A stretch of DNA of 64,000 bases from Streptomyces sp. NBC_01216 (GTDB lineage: Bacteria; Actinomycetota; Actinomycetes; Streptomycetales; Streptomycetaceae), in NCBI RefSeq assembly GCF_035994945.1, contig NZ_CP108677.1, positions 5,084,001 to 5,148,000 of the forward strand, written 5' to 3'. The position numbers were made by a program, and so were the translations under genes. The notes under the pieces were generated by a model that worked only from the letters and a program-made list of their open reading frames with translations, was not told where the DNA came from and did no database searches. This document shows, piece after piece, positions 42,461 to 51,389 of the stretch (the stretch's first letter is position 1; each line of letters starts with the position of its first letter).

Positions 42461-43438
42461 TTAGCCGACGTGCCGCATCGCGATGATCTGCGGTTTCCAG
42501 TAGCTGAGCGGCTTGATCCGCACCTGAGCCCCGGTGCGCGGGGCGTCGATCACCTGGCCGCCGCCGATGTACATGCCGACGTGCTCAGGTCCGGCGCTGC
42601 CGGGAACCGTGAACAGCAAGTCGCCCGGAACGAGTTGGGAGATGTCCTTGACGGCGGTCCCTGCGTGGACCTGGTCGTACGTGGTGCGCGGCAGGTTCAC
42701 TCCCGCCGCTGACCAGGCCATCTTGGTGAGCGAGGAGCAGTCGCAGCCGCCCGCGCCCTCGTACGGCATGACACAGCTGCCGCCCCAGCGGTACCAGGTG
42801 CCCAGGGCCGTCTTCGCGGCCGAGATCGCGCGGGCAGCACCCTTGCCGGCCGGTGCGTCCGGGCTGACGGCGTCGGCCCATTCCGAGGCCAGCGCGCGGA
42901 TGACGCGCACGTAGTTACGGGTCTCGGAATACGGCGGGATGCCGCCGTACTTGATCACCGCGCCGCCGCCCGCGTTGTAAGCGGCCAGCATGTTGTCCGT
43001 CGAGTCACCCGGCACCTTCTTGACCTCTTTGGCCAAGGTGCAGTCGTACGCGGCCTGCGCGGCGATGGCGTCGGCAGGGTTCCGGACGTCCTTGACCCCA
43101 TCGCCGTCGCCGTCCTTGCCGTGCTGAGCCCAGGTCCCTGGCATGAATTGCGCGATGCCGAGGGCGCCGACGGGTGACGTCGCACCGGAGTTGAATTTGC
43201 TTTCGGTCCAGAGCTGCGCGGCCAGGAGCGAAGCTGTGACCTGCGGGCACTCTCCCGCGTGCTTGTTGATCAACTCGCGTACCCAGCCCGGTACGGGCGC
43301 GTCCGTCTTGATGCCCCCGCCCGGACCGGATTCCTGCGCCGAGGCGCTGTCCGCCCCTCCGAACGTGGTCAGCATGGCGACACCAGTGATGAGACCGGCC
43401 GAGACGAGTCCCAAGCCAGCTTGCGTGCCCTTGTTCAT
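42461..43438 (-). CDS. Transglycosylase plus NlpC/P60 peptidoglycan hydrolase
   Basis: 325 aa with a signal/anchor segment at residues 5-35. Lytic transglycosylase domain about 55-190: E79 in LWTESKFNSG, then GIAQFMPGTW and AYNAGGGAV. NlpC/P60 domain about 200-325: catalytic C234 in CDCSS and H286 in EHVGMYIGGG. It corresponds to VirB1-type enzymes that locally open the wall for the channel. ATG 43438 was chosen; upstream frame codons look non-coding. Confidence 0.92.
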   Translation of the reverse strand: MNKGTQAGLGLVSAGLITGVAMLTTFGGADSASAQESGPGGGIKTDAPVPGWVRELINKHAGECPQVTASLLAAQLWTESKFNSGATSPVGALGIAQFMPGTWAQHGKDGDGDGVKDVRNPADAIAAQAAYDCTLAKEVKKVPGDSTDNMLAAYNAGGGAVIKYGGIPPYSETRNYVRVIRALASEWADAVSPDAPAGKGAARAISAAKTALGTWYRWGGSCVMPYEGAGGCDCSSLTKMAWSAAGVNLPRTTYDQVHAGTAVKDISQLVPGDLLFTVPGSAGPEHVGMYIGGGQVIDAPRTGAQVRIKPLSYWKPQIIAMRHVG

Positions 43439-43448
43439 CGCGGCCCCG

Positions 43449-44057
43449 TCACGCCCAGGGCAGGGCGGTGACGCGCCAGCCCTCGGAGGTGTGCTCCAGG
43501 CGGAGTGCGAGCTGTTCGCCACTGCTGCGTGCGGGCCCGGACTTCGGGGTCGTCGTCAGGGTGTAGCTCACCCGGACGAGAGCGGAGGAGGCGGTCACCG
43601 CAGGTGCACCGTCGGGGACGGCGGCTGACGTGATCTTGGCTGTCTGGTGTGCCTTCTCGGCCCGCAGGGCGGCCCAGGCGGTGTCCTGGCTCGGCCGCTT
43701 CTGGGCGAGCACGCCCGCGAGTTCTCCCGAGGAGAGCCGGGCAGCCCGAGCGCCGGCATCCGCGTACGAATGGTCGCCGCCGTCGCGGGCGTCGTGCTCC
43801 ACGTAGGCCGTGGCGAAGGCCCGAGCCGTCCGCTCAACGTCTCTCGGCAGACGGTTTGTTGACGGGGAGGCGGCAGCGCCGCTGTGCGACGGAGCCGTAT
43901 CGGGTATGCCCGCCGAAACAGAGCGCGGCTGCGGGGATGCGGTCGAGGCCGCGGACGTGCCGCTGTTCGAGTTGGAACAGCCAACCGACAGGAGAATCAG
44001 GGAACCAGCCACGCCTATTGCGGCTGATATAGGTATGAAACGGGTGGATCGAGGCAT
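43449..44057 (-). CDS. Lipoprotein, VirB8-like transfer protein
   Basis: About 202 aa from ATG 44057. Signal with lipobox LSVGC near residue 27, a Ser/Pro linker, then a domain with VRVSYTLTTTPKSG and LRLEHTSEGWRVTALPW, like the NTF2-type fold of actinobacterial conjugation lipoproteins. First gene of the transfer operon. An ATG 8 codons earlier is possible. Confidence 0.78.
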   Translation of the reverse strand: MPRSTRFIPISAAIGVAGSLILLSVGCSNSNSGTSAASTASPQPRSVSAGIPDTAPSHSGAAASPSTNRLPRDVERTARAFATAYVEHDARDGGDHSYADAGARAARLSSGELAGVLAQKRPSQDTAWAALRAEKAHQTAKITSAAVPDGAPAVTASSALVRVSYTLTTTPKSGPARSSGEQLALRLEHTSEGWRVTALPWA

Positions 44058-44434
44058 GCGGGAACCACAACCTTGGTGCAAGAGATTTCGGAAGTGCGAG
44101 CGGCGCGGCCCCGCGGGGGCTGGGGGTCGCGCCGCTCCTTCGCAGGAAGAAGGGGGATTCCTCCTGCGGGCTTTACCGGCGAATGCCGGGGAAATCGCAA
44201 AGCAGGCCGGAGCGTATAGCTCTATCTGCCTGTCTCATCTGCGGAAGAGGTCGATCGCGTTTCGCATCTACGAGACGGTTGAGCTGCCGGGCGCGTTACT
44301 CATATCAAGGCCATCAGCCCCTTCCGCGATTCGAGCGAGATCGTGAACAGACCTCTACGGCCGAAAAATGCCTTGTGGCGTTGGCCGTGCCTGAATCCTT
44401 GCAGGGGTTCGCGGACAACTCGAATCACGAAAAA
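44058..44434. promoter_or_regulatory. Leader and promoter region of the transfer operon
   Basis: No gene is supported. On the minus strand the probable leader holds two hairpins: GAGCGGCGCG with CGCGCCGCTC (44098-44137), and GCAGGAAGA with TCCTCCTGC (44142-44167). They lie 40-110 bp before the first start codon and could attenuate transcription. An AT-richer stretch at 44200-44345 may contain the promoter. Confidence 0.45.
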
Positions 44435-44467
44435 GCCGGAACTTAATTCCTAGAATTAAGTTCCGGC
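44435..44467 (-). terminator. Terminator-like hairpin
   Basis: Perfect 14-bp stem GCCGGAACTTAATT with loop CCTAG. On the minus strand it is followed by TTTTTCG, so it should stop transcription from the right. The gene it once served seems to be displaced by the IS. Confidence 0.7.
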
Positions 44468-44603
44468 TTCTATGGGAGAGAGGGAGGCTTTTCCAACCTG
44501 GTTGCGTGGCACGTCGGTTGGCTGACGGCGGCGTTGAGGGAAAGGCGAAGCTCCTGGTAGATGGGTTGTCGACCAAGATCAACCTGTCCGCCCGGAGCTT
44601 CAC

Positions 44604-45368
44604 GTGCTTGTCTACCCATCGGGGATCGATCTGTCCAACTCGACCCTGCGCTATCTGTCTGACCTGTTGAGAGCCCGGCGTCGTGAGCGCGGCACGCGCT
44701 GGCGCCGCCTGACCGCGGACCGACAGGCTCTGCTCGCGCTGGCCCATCTGCGCTGCGGGCACACGTACGCCCAGCTCGCGGCCGGCTTCGGGATCGGGCT
44801 GGCCACCGTCTACCGGTACATCGCCGAGGCGGTTGAGGTCCTGGCCGCCCTTGCCCCCACTCTCCAGCAGGCCATGACCGTCGCCGCCAACAAGGCATTC
44901 GTGATCCTGGACGGCACCCTGCTTCACATCGACCGCATTGCCGCCGACCGCCCCTACTACTCTGGCAAGCACAAGCGCCACGGCATGAACGTCCAAGTCA
45001 TCGCCGACGCGTTCGGACGCCTGCTCTGGGCCTCACCTGCCTTGCCAGGTGCCGTCCACGACATCAAGGCCGCCCGCACTCACGGCATCATCGAAGCGCT
45101 CACCCGCGCTGGCATCCGGACGTGGGCCGACAAGGGATATCAGGGAGCTCAGGGGACGATTCGGGTGCCATACCGGGGCCGCTGGAGCACGCTCCCAGCC
45201 GGGAAGCGGGCGGTGAACTCCTCCCACGCCAAGATCCGAGCCGTCGGAGAGCAGGCCAACGCCACCCTGAAGAGCTGGCGGCTCCTGCGCAAACTCCGTT
45301 GCAGCACCACCCGCATCACCGACATCGTCAAGGCCGTCCTGGCCTTGCACTTCGCCACGGCAGCCTGA
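44604..45368 (+). CDS. IS5-family transposase (DDE_Tnp_4 type)
   Basis: 254 aa. N-terminal HTH (YAQLAAGFGIGLATVYRYI) and catalytic D103 (VILDGTLLH), D176 (WADKGYQGA) and E216 (AVGEQANATLKSW). The frame is intact. Exact IS ends could not be set; they should lie between 44468 and about 45420. Start ATG 44604. Confidence 0.9.
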   Translation: MLVYPSGIDLSNSTLRYLSDLLRARRRERGTRWRRLTADRQALLALAHLRCGHTYAQLAAGFGIGLATVYRYIAEAVEVLAALAPTLQQAMTVAANKAFVILDGTLLHIDRIAADRPYYSGKHKRHGMNVQVIADAFGRLLWASPALPGAVHDIKAARTHGIIEALTRAGIRTWADKGYQGAQGTIRVPYRGRWSTLPAGKRAVNSSHAKIRAVGEQANATLKSWRLLRKLRCSTTRITDIVKAVLALHFATAA

Positions 45369-45439
45369 GATCACTGGCGGCCAAAGGCATGGACAAGGAC
45401 AGCGCCACCATCAACGACAGCAAAGGGAGACCGCTCACC

Positions 45440-45685
45440 GTGACAGACGTTAGAGTCACCTACGACAAAACCGTCAACGCAGCGTACGTATACCTCACCG
45501 AACCGCAGGCCCGCGTGCAGTCCGCGCGCACGTATCCCTGCGATCCAGTGGACGTCGACGGCATGATCAACCTCGACTTCGACGAGCAGGGCCGCCTCAT
45601 CGGCATTGAAGTATTGGCGGCCAGTTCCAAACTGCCCGAGTACCTGCTCCAATCCGCGGAGCGACTTGACACCGAAGGTGCATGA
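45440..45685 (+). CDS. DUF2283 protein
   Basis: 81 aa. VTYDKTVNAAYVYL, then GMINLDFDEQGRLIGIEVL and SSKLPEYLL, are the DUF2283 signature. GTG 45440 was chosen for a GGGAG ribosome site 9 nt upstream; ATG 45389 would add 17 residues. Function unknown; such proteins often sit near mobile elements. Confidence 0.85.
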   Translation: MTDVRVTYDKTVNAAYVYLTEPQARVQSARTYPCDPVDVDGMINLDFDEQGRLIGIEVLAASSKLPEYLLQSAERLDTEGA

Positions 45686-46083
45686 CCAGCCGGGCACCAC
45701 GCTCGCGGCGAACAGGTTGGAAAAGGCTCAGGATGTCGGTCCCGCGGGAGGGGCGCGGTACCTCGCCTGGTCAAGCAGCCTTCGGTTGGTGGTGGCTGAA
45801 CGAGCTCGTGCGGGGGTGAGCCTGCGAGTCGGCTCGTCCCGCGACCGCCGGAAGTCGGCCACCAGAGGGGCGTCTGCGCGAGTGGGGGCGGCGGCGACCA
45901 GCCGGGCGCAGCGGTCGGCGGCTTCGAGAGTTCGGATCTTCGGGCAGGAGCCCGGCTCTGAACAGGAGAAGGGCATGTTCGATGTCGAGCGTCCCAGCAT
46001 GCTTTCCAGAACAGGTGCACATGGACGGCAGGGCTGCAACAAAAGACGCCCCGCCCGCGTACGCTTCAAACTAAGATGGTCGG
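45686..46083. other. No supported gene
   Basis: 398 bp. Minus-strand frames contain segments that might be decayed protein (EAADRCARLVAAAPTRADAP), but I cannot assign them. GC falls toward the right, near the promoter of the next gene. Confidence 0.35.
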
Positions 46084-46812
46084 GTGATTGATGATGGTCC
46101 GGCATACAAGCTCTTGCTGTATAGAGCAGTGAAGCGATTCGAACTCGACCTACGGAAGTGGCCTTGGCCTCCCACGCGAGCTGCCGGAGACGACTGGGGC
46201 GCGTACTGGCAAGCGCGTTTCGAAGACACGCTTTTTAGGGTCGGTCTCGGCGCGCGAAAGCTAATCGAGGCCTCGAAACTTTCCGTTGAAGTTCAACAAT
46301 GCCCGATCGATGTAACCTTCATGCCTGTGCGTCAGGAGCTATTTCCCGGCTCCATAAACCAGCACCACATCGAAAAGTTCTACGACACCGAGGCGGCGCG
46401 CCCCGACCGGATGCCTGTCCTGCTTCTCTGTCACGCAATCATCCATTCGTACGTTCTCGTTCCCCGATTCGGCGGGTCGGGGCACTCGGGGTTGCGTGTT
46501 GAGGACTTCTACCTGGCTTCGGACCGTGGGAGGAAGAAAGGCGTCTACCTGATCGAATGGCGCACTTTCGTCGATCAATTGGTGCACGCTGTGACTTCGG
46601 ACGATGTCGTTGAGATGATCATGCATCGTTTGCCTAGTGGGGAAGAGCTTAGAATCCCTTCTTCATCTCATCGTGGGTCCGTGGGCCCGCGAGACGGGGC
46701 GGTGAGTCTTTATCGAGGCCTGTCGCAGGGGAATGCCAAACTTGTCGATAAATTCATGAAAGAATGGCGAGAGGCTTATGGGCTACCGTCCGATGGCGAA
46801 CCTTGGGTGTAA
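46084..46812 (+). CDS. Hypothetical protein with atypical base composition (242 aa)
   Basis: GTG 46084. Codon use is less GC-biased than in all neighbours (AAG/AAA, TTC/TTT and AT-ending codons occur), suggesting recent transfer. The product is helical at the N-terminus (KLLLYRAVKRFELDLRKWPW), with a central HHIEKFYDTE and VYLIEWRTFVDQLV. No signal peptide or membrane segment. No family recognised. Confidence 0.7.
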   Translation: MIDDGPAYKLLLYRAVKRFELDLRKWPWPPTRAAGDDWGAYWQARFEDTLFRVGLGARKLIEASKLSVEVQQCPIDVTFMPVRQELFPGSINQHHIEKFYDTEAARPDRMPVLLLCHAIIHSYVLVPRFGGSGHSGLRVEDFYLASDRGRKKGVYLIEWRTFVDQLVHAVTSDDVVEMIMHRLPSGEELRIPSSSHRGSVGPRDGAVSLYRGLSQGNAKLVDKFMKEWREAYGLPSDGEPWV

Positions 46813-46846
46813 TACGGGATTTGTTCGTCAGGCCAAGGCGTCGGTA

Positions 46847-47407
46847 TTACAAGCTCCATGGGGGGTGGCGGTGAAGGTGCTCGATCGCGACGCCGAGCCA
46901 CGGCGCGGCCGGGCCGGCCAGGAGCAGGGGCGCGCACGTGCTGTACGAGAGCACGACGGTGGGCGGTTCAGCGGTGACTTCGGTCAGGAGGGCGTGGTCG
47001 AAGGGCATCCACTCGTGAGCCCCCAGCGGCAGGAGCCGCACCCCGGCCGAGGTGAGCACCACCCGGGCGCCGGTGTGGTCGCGCCACTGGGGAAGGGCGG
47101 CGTTCTCCGCTTCCTGCCGTCGACGGGCGTTGAGGCGACCGTTGCTGACCCACCGCCGGCCGAAGGTCGGGTGGTTCTCGAAATAGCCGGTGGCCGAGGT
47201 CGGGTAGTCGACCTCTGCCCCGTAGAAGCGGGTGGCGGAGCACGCCACGTCCGCGAAGGCGACCTCACCAGCCGCCAGGACAAGGCCGTCCGCCTGGACC
47301 GGCACAAGACCGCCCCCGCCCTGGAGGTGAAGCGCGAGGGCGGACGCTGCCTGTACGGCATCGGCGTGGGCGGCGTCCTCCGCCCGGTCGCGTGGGCGAG
47401 ACCACAT
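46847..47407 (-). CDS. Hypothetical protein (186 aa)
   Basis: ATG 47407 preceded by AGGAAGGAAAG, a strong ribosome site. Contains TRFYGAEVDYPTSATGYFEN and RLLPLGAHEWMPFDHALLTE. Soluble, no domain recognised. Last gene of the maintenance block's minus-strand run, 83 bp after the DUF2637 gene. Confidence 0.65.
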   Translation of the reverse strand: MWSRPRDRAEDAAHADAVQAASALALHLQGGGGLVPVQADGLVLAAGEVAFADVACSATRFYGAEVDYPTSATGYFENHPTFGRRWVSNGRLNARRRQEAENAALPQWRDHTGARVVLTSAGVRLLPLGAHEWMPFDHALLTEVTAEPPTVVLSYSTCAPLLLAGPAAPWLGVAIEHLHRHPPWSL

Positions 47408-47490
47408 CGTCTTTCCTTCCTGATCAAGCTGACCGGCCGGGGTCTGTGCGGCGTGAGCCGCAGAGACCCCGGGCCCGTCATGAGATGAGA

Positions 47491-48609
47491 TCACCACAGG
47501 GCGCTGGCGGCGGCGGCGGGTGCCTTCGCCGCCTCTTCATCCGCTTCCTTCAGCCGGGCCAGCAGCACGCCAAGACGGTCGTTGCTGATCGCCTGGTGCT
47601 TGCGGACGGCGTCCCCGACAACCTCACGACTGGTCCGTCCGGCCCGCTCGGTAGCGGCCCGCGCAATCGGCAGCAGCTCTGCCAACCAGTCGTCGTCCGC
47701 CTCCCGGTCCTGGGGGCAATCCGCGTCGTCCGGGACGGACGGCTTTTCCCCGTCCGCGGGGGTGCGGACCGCCGTGGGCGCAGCGGATTCCGTGCTCTCC
47801 GGAACTGCCGTGGACGGTGCGCCGTCCGCAGGGCCGCCGTCCGGTCCGCCCGCGCTCTTGCCCTCGCTCACCGCTCCGTCCGCTTCCGCGGACGGGTGGG
47901 CGGCAGCGTCATCGGTACACGGTTCTTGGTTGGGCCGGGACTCGGCTTTCCGCAGGTCAACGGGTGCTGCGGCGGCGTCCTGCTGAGCGGACGGACCGTC
48001 CGTCAGCGGCCGTGGAGGCATTGAAGCCGATGCTTCCACCGGACGAGGACCGTGCTGGACGGGGACGCGTTCGAGCGTCGGAGACGTCTCGCGGACTGGT
48101 CCGGGACCGGTCCTCCTCCGGTCCGGGACCGATCGCTCAGCCGTCCGCGCCATCAGGATGTAGAGGTGGACCGATCCCGCCAGCGCGAGCGGCGCGAGCA
48201 TCGACAACACCCCGACGACGCTGTCCGTGAGGTGCAGCGCGGACCGTCCGGCCTGCGGAGAATCGTTCAGCGTGATGGCGTGCAGAGCGTTCGCGCCGAG
48301 GCTCGCCCCCGTCGCCGCGAGGAACAAGAACCAGGCGTAGAGCCGCGCGGCGAACCGCTGGTGCCGAAGGAGCACGATCGCCCGCACGCCGTAGGCAATG
48401 AACCCGTCGATGAACACCGGAAACAGGTAGGACAAGGTCTCCCTGGCGTGGATCGCGAGGGCGATCTGACGCAGTGCGTCGTACGAGAAGGCGAAGCCGG
48501 CCGCGCCGAGCAGGATGATCGCACTGCGGTCCCAGGCCGTCATTCCGCGCAGGCTGTAGCTCTCCTGCCGTACGGTTCCCGCCGCCGTGTCTATGTGCGC
48601 GTATGACAT
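47491..48609 (-). CDS. DUF2637 membrane protein (spread-like)
   Basis: 372 aa. Four hydrophobic helices in the first 160 residues (AIILLGAAGFAFSYDALRQI, FPVFIDGFIAYGVRAIVLL), matching DUF2637, a family common on Streptomyces plasmids and linked to Spd-type intramycelial spread. The C-terminal 200 residues are charged and end with a helical region (RTSREVVGDAVRKHQAISND). Start overlaps the upstream stop. Confidence 0.85.
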   Translation of the reverse strand: MSYAHIDTAAGTVRQESYSLRGMTAWDRSAIILLGAAGFAFSYDALRQIALAIHARETLSYLFPVFIDGFIAYGVRAIVLLRHQRFAARLYAWFLFLAATGASLGANALHAITLNDSPQAGRSALHLTDSVVGVLSMLAPLALAGSVHLYILMARTAERSVPDRRRTGPGPVRETSPTLERVPVQHGPRPVEASASMPPRPLTDGPSAQQDAAAAPVDLRKAESRPNQEPCTDDAAAHPSAEADGAVSEGKSAGGPDGGPADGAPSTAVPESTESAAPTAVRTPADGEKPSVPDDADCPQDREADDDWLAELLPIARAATERAGRTSREVVGDAVRKHQAISNDRLGVLLARLKEADEEAAKAPAAAASALW

Positions 48610-49028
48610 CAGAGGTTGCCCCCGTCACGCGGGCTGATGTCCTGCCATGCCGGGGTCTGCGAGAGGAGCTGTCCGAGCTGTTCCAGAGACGTGACCTCGT
48701 GCACGTGCTGACTCGGGCAGCTCACGCACGACACCCGCAGTGAGATTCGTTCTGTGCCGCCTTGATCGGTGTAGTACAGCTCCAGGTGCTGGCCCCCGGT
48801 CGTATCCAGCGACGCGAAGGCTTGCAGGTGTTCCTCGAAGCTCAGAAGTCCCAGCACCTCCCAGTCGAGCGTGACTGCCGAGTTCCCCAAGAGGGTGCGC
48901 GCGTACTTGGACGCTGCGGTGATCGACCTCGGACCCCAGGTGCGGAACGCGGCCTCCCGAGCGGTCTTGCGCTGCACCTCTGCTGTGGTGAGGTGCTTGG
49001 CCGCAGCGAACATGATCGGGTGACTCAT
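48609..49028 (-). CDS. Hypothetical plasmid protein (139 aa)
   Basis: Both ends overlap neighbours (ATGA-type). Contains LTTAEVQRKTAREAAFRTWG and CVSCPSQHVHEV with a CxxC pair. No confirmed family. Confidence 0.6.
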   Translation of the reverse strand: MSHPIMFAAAKHLTTAEVQRKTAREAAFRTWGPRSITAASKYARTLLGNSAVTLDWEVLGLLSFEEHLQAFASLDTTGGQHLELYYTDQGGTERISLRVSCVSCPSQHVHEVTSLEQLGQLLSQTPAWQDISPRDGGNL

Positions 49029-49378
49029 CAGGGGCCTTCCAGAAGATCGTTAGTGCGGGGCGCGGTGAAGTCGCCCGGCTCGTTGGCGAGGCGGAGGAGA
49101 ACGTCCGCGTGGCACGGAGCGTCAAGGGGACAGGTGCACATCAGGTCGAGCCCGCGCAGGACTCGGGCGAAGCGAGCTGCGTAGTGGCGTCCGACCGGGC
49201 CCCGGAGCGTGGCTACGAAGCGGTCCACCGACTCCGCAGCGTCCATCGGAGGACCGAGCGGGGACCGAACCCCGGCTGTGAACGGGTTCGCGTACCGGCT
49301 GCGAGGGCCGACGTATGCACAGGCTCTGGACAGCGCTGCGGCATCGCGGGACGCTCCGCGGAGGCGGACGGGCATCAC
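49028..49378 (-). CDS. DUF4326 protein
   Basis: 116 aa. YVGPRSRYANPF, then LRGLDLMCTCPLDAPCHADV and LLRLAN, form the DUF4326 signature (NPF plus CxCPxxxPCHAD). The conserved Cys and His suggest a metal or catalytic site; function unknown. Start ATG 49378 or 49375 (MMP). Confidence 0.88.
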   Translation of the reverse strand: MMPVRLRGASRDAAALSRACAYVGPRSRYANPFTAGVRSPLGPPMDAAESVDRFVATLRGPVGRHYAARFARVLRGLDLMCTCPLDAPCHADVLLRLANEPGDFTAPRTNDLLEGP

Positions 49379-50103
49379 GCCGCCCTCCCGCCACGGCGCC
49401 GGTCGGCCCCGATCATCGGCACGAGGGTCGTGACCATCTCGGCCAGGCGACTCGCCACGCGGGCCCCGACGAAGTCGCTCAGGTCCGGCCCGTTCTCATC
49501 ACGGGCCGGAAGGTTGGACGTGATGATCGTCGGCAAGCAGTGGTTGTACCTGTAGTTGATCAGCCGGTACGTGACCTCCTCTGTCCATTCCGACGTCTTC
49601 GCCGTGCCGAGGTCATCGAGAAGCAGGTACTGAACCCGGCTGAGCCGTTGCAGCTCGTGTTCTGCTGTCCCCATGACCTGTGACGGGCGCAGGTTGCCGT
49701 ACATGTCCGCTGAGTTCACGGTGATCAGCTCGAACCGGTCCGGTCCGCCGGCCGCGATCCTCCGCAGGGCCCCGTACGCCTGGTGCGTCTTGCCCGTCCC
49801 CGTGAGGCCAGTGAGGAGAAGAGCGCCAGCCTCAGCGTTGTCCGTGAGTGCCCGGTCGGCCCAGCCGATGACCTCCGGCAGCGTGGCCTCAGCGTCGCGG
49901 AACCGGGGAGGGGTTGCCCTCTGCCAGCGGCTCACGGCGTAGTCGGCCCGAGCCCGGCAGTGCCACTCGCGGTCTCCGGGGTTCTCTTCCGGTGCGTCGT
50001 CGGCGGGGTTGGCGTCCGGCACGACCTGAAGTCCTTTCGCAGCGAGTATTCGTTCCATTGCGCGCATTGACCTGGCGCCGCCCGCGCGTTCCGGCTCTGC
50101 CAT
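49375..50103 (-). CDS. DnaC/IstB-like helicase loader ATPase
   Basis: 242 aa from ATG 50103. Walker A GLTGTGKT at 99-106, Walker B YLLLDDLG, then YNHCLPTIITSNLP (sensor I), as in DnaC/DnaI helicase loaders. It starts 2 bp after the initiator-like gene, so the two probably form the replication module. Confidence 0.88.
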   Translation of the reverse strand: MAEPERAGGARSMRAMERILAAKGLQVVPDANPADDAPEENPGDREWHCRARADYAVSRWQRATPPRFRDAEATLPEVIGWADRALTDNAEAGALLLTGLTGTGKTHQAYGALRRIAAGGPDRFELITVNSADMYGNLRPSQVMGTAEHELQRLSRVQYLLLDDLGTAKTSEWTEEVTYRLINYRYNHCLPTIITSNLPARDENGPDLSDFVGARVASRLAEMVTTLVPMIGADRRRGGRAA

Positions 50104-50105
50104 GA

Positions 50106-50969
50106 TCAAAATCCGTTCTGGTAAGCGCTGGGGGCGGCGGTGTTCTGAAAGGGAATCCAGCCTCCGGACTGCCGTCGCAACGGCACGACATTCCCCTGGG
50201 AGGCTGCTACGGGAGCGTGTGAGGGCAGATCCGCCCAGATCCGCAGCAGATAGCGGGCGGACTGTGGCGGGCGGTCGGCGTTCCATCGCCGCGCCACCAT
50301 CTCGACCAGCCGTTCATTTCCCCAACGCGCTGCGAGAGCTGTTACCCGATCCCATTCCGATTCGGTCAGTCGCCAGCCAACGAGCATTCCAGCGCTTGTT
50401 ATGGCTGTTACCAGGTCCTTGGATCCGTCCGGAACCTTCACCGAGTCTTGCTTGACGGCGCTGTTCTCTCGGCGAGACCCCAGCAAGCTAGCTTGCTCTT
50501 TGGTGGTGGTAATACTCCCGTAGGGAGTATTACCACCACGTACGCGCGAGGAAGAAACTTCCGAGTCTGCGTGCTGAAAGTTCCCACTTCCGACTTTCAT
50601 GGCGGGGTTCTGGGAAGAAACTTCCTGGACCTTCTCTCCCACTTCTGAATCCTCACGGGGGAGTGTAGGAAGTTCCTTCGCTGAACTGGCGCTTTCCTCG
50701 GCGGTCCCGCTGCATAGCAATATGGAGTAGGTATTCGGGTTGGAAGCACCCCCGCCACGCTCGTGGCTGAGTTCCCCGAGCTTCGCCAGCTCTCCGAGGC
50801 ACTTCGTTATCGAGCGCGGAGTGAGACGGGTAAGCGTGGATATCTCATCCAGAGTCAACGTCGCCTTGCCGGCGTCGTCCGCCTCGCGTGCCAGCGCCAG
50901 CATGACGAGGCGCGAGCCCCTGCACGACTTTGACTGTGACCAGATCAGTTCGGTCGCTATGTCACTCAT
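50106..50969 (-). CDS. Replication-initiator-like HTH protein
   Basis: 287 aa. N-terminal winged HTH (GKATLTLDEISTLTRLTPRS, then ITKCLGELAKLGELSHERGG), a Ser/Glu-rich middle (about residues 85-165) and a C-terminal helical domain (WDRVTALAARWGNERLVEMV). The layout recalls plasmid or phage DnaD-type primosome/initiator proteins that work with DnaC loaders. The variable middle coincides with palindromes and repeats in the DNA that may be the origin. Confidence 0.7.
   Translation of the reverse strand: MSDIATELIWSQSKSCRGSRLVMLALAREADDAGKATLTLDEISTLTRLTPRSITKCLGELAKLGELSHERGGGASNPNTYSILLCSGTAEESASSAKELPTLPREDSEVGEKVQEVSSQNPAMKVGSGNFQHADSEVSSSRVRGGNTPYGSITTTKEQASLLGSRRENSAVKQDSVKVPDGSKDLVTAITSAGMLVGWRLTESEWDRVTALAARWGNERLVEMVARRWNADRPPQSARYLLRIWADLPSHAPVAASQGNVVPLRRQSGGWIPFQNTAAPSAYQNGF
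50482..50679. other. Candidate replication origin: palindromes and repeats inside the initiator gene
   Basis: Perfect palindrome AGCAAGCTAGCTTGCT (50482-50497). Perfect hairpin with 17-bp arms GTGGTGGTAATACTCCC, loop GTA (50503-50539). Two identical GGAAGAAACTTCC copies exactly 63 bp apart (50550 and 50613), with related GGAAGTTCC (50668) and a degenerate copy near 50577. The density is unusual inside a coding sequence. Origin function is inferred. Confidence 0.55.
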
Positions 50970-51328
50970 CAGCGCTCCCCGCCGCCTATGGCTATGCGAC
51001 GGCTGAGGGAAAGACCAAAAGACTGATCGTCCTCCGGGACGTAACCGTTCTGATGCGGCTCCGGGGTGAGATACAGCGTTTCGGTAGGGAGGTAGAAATC
51101 GTGGGCGTGACGCCAGTCAGCGGCCCCGCCGAAACCACGCCTGACCATGCGCGCCAGTTCCTCTTCCGTCCTGCGGTTGATGAGCATGCGGTAGAAATCC
51201 GATCCGAAGACGTGGGTAACAGACCGGCGCGCGGGATAGACCCGTACGAGTACGGCTGTAGGTGCAATTTCCCGAATCTCGGCACCGATAGGTGCACGCT
51301 GAAATCCGGAGGGTCTGTTCTGAAGCAT
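50969..51328 (-). CDS. Hypothetical protein (119 aa)
   Basis: Its stop overlaps the initiator-gene start (TGATG). Contains VYPARRSVTHVFGSDFYRML and NRRTEEELARMVRRGFGG. No family recognised; part of the replication operon by overlap. Confidence 0.6.
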   Translation of the reverse strand: MLQNRPSGFQRAPIGAEIREIAPTAVLVRVYPARRSVTHVFGSDFYRMLINRRTEEELARMVRRGFGGAADWRHAHDFYLPTETLYLTPEPHQNGYVPEDDQSFGLSLSRRIAIGGGER

Positions 51329-51389
51329 GGGGAGAACTCCCGTGAACGCAGGATCCGCCGAGCGGAAGAATCGTTTCCTTGGGAGTGCG

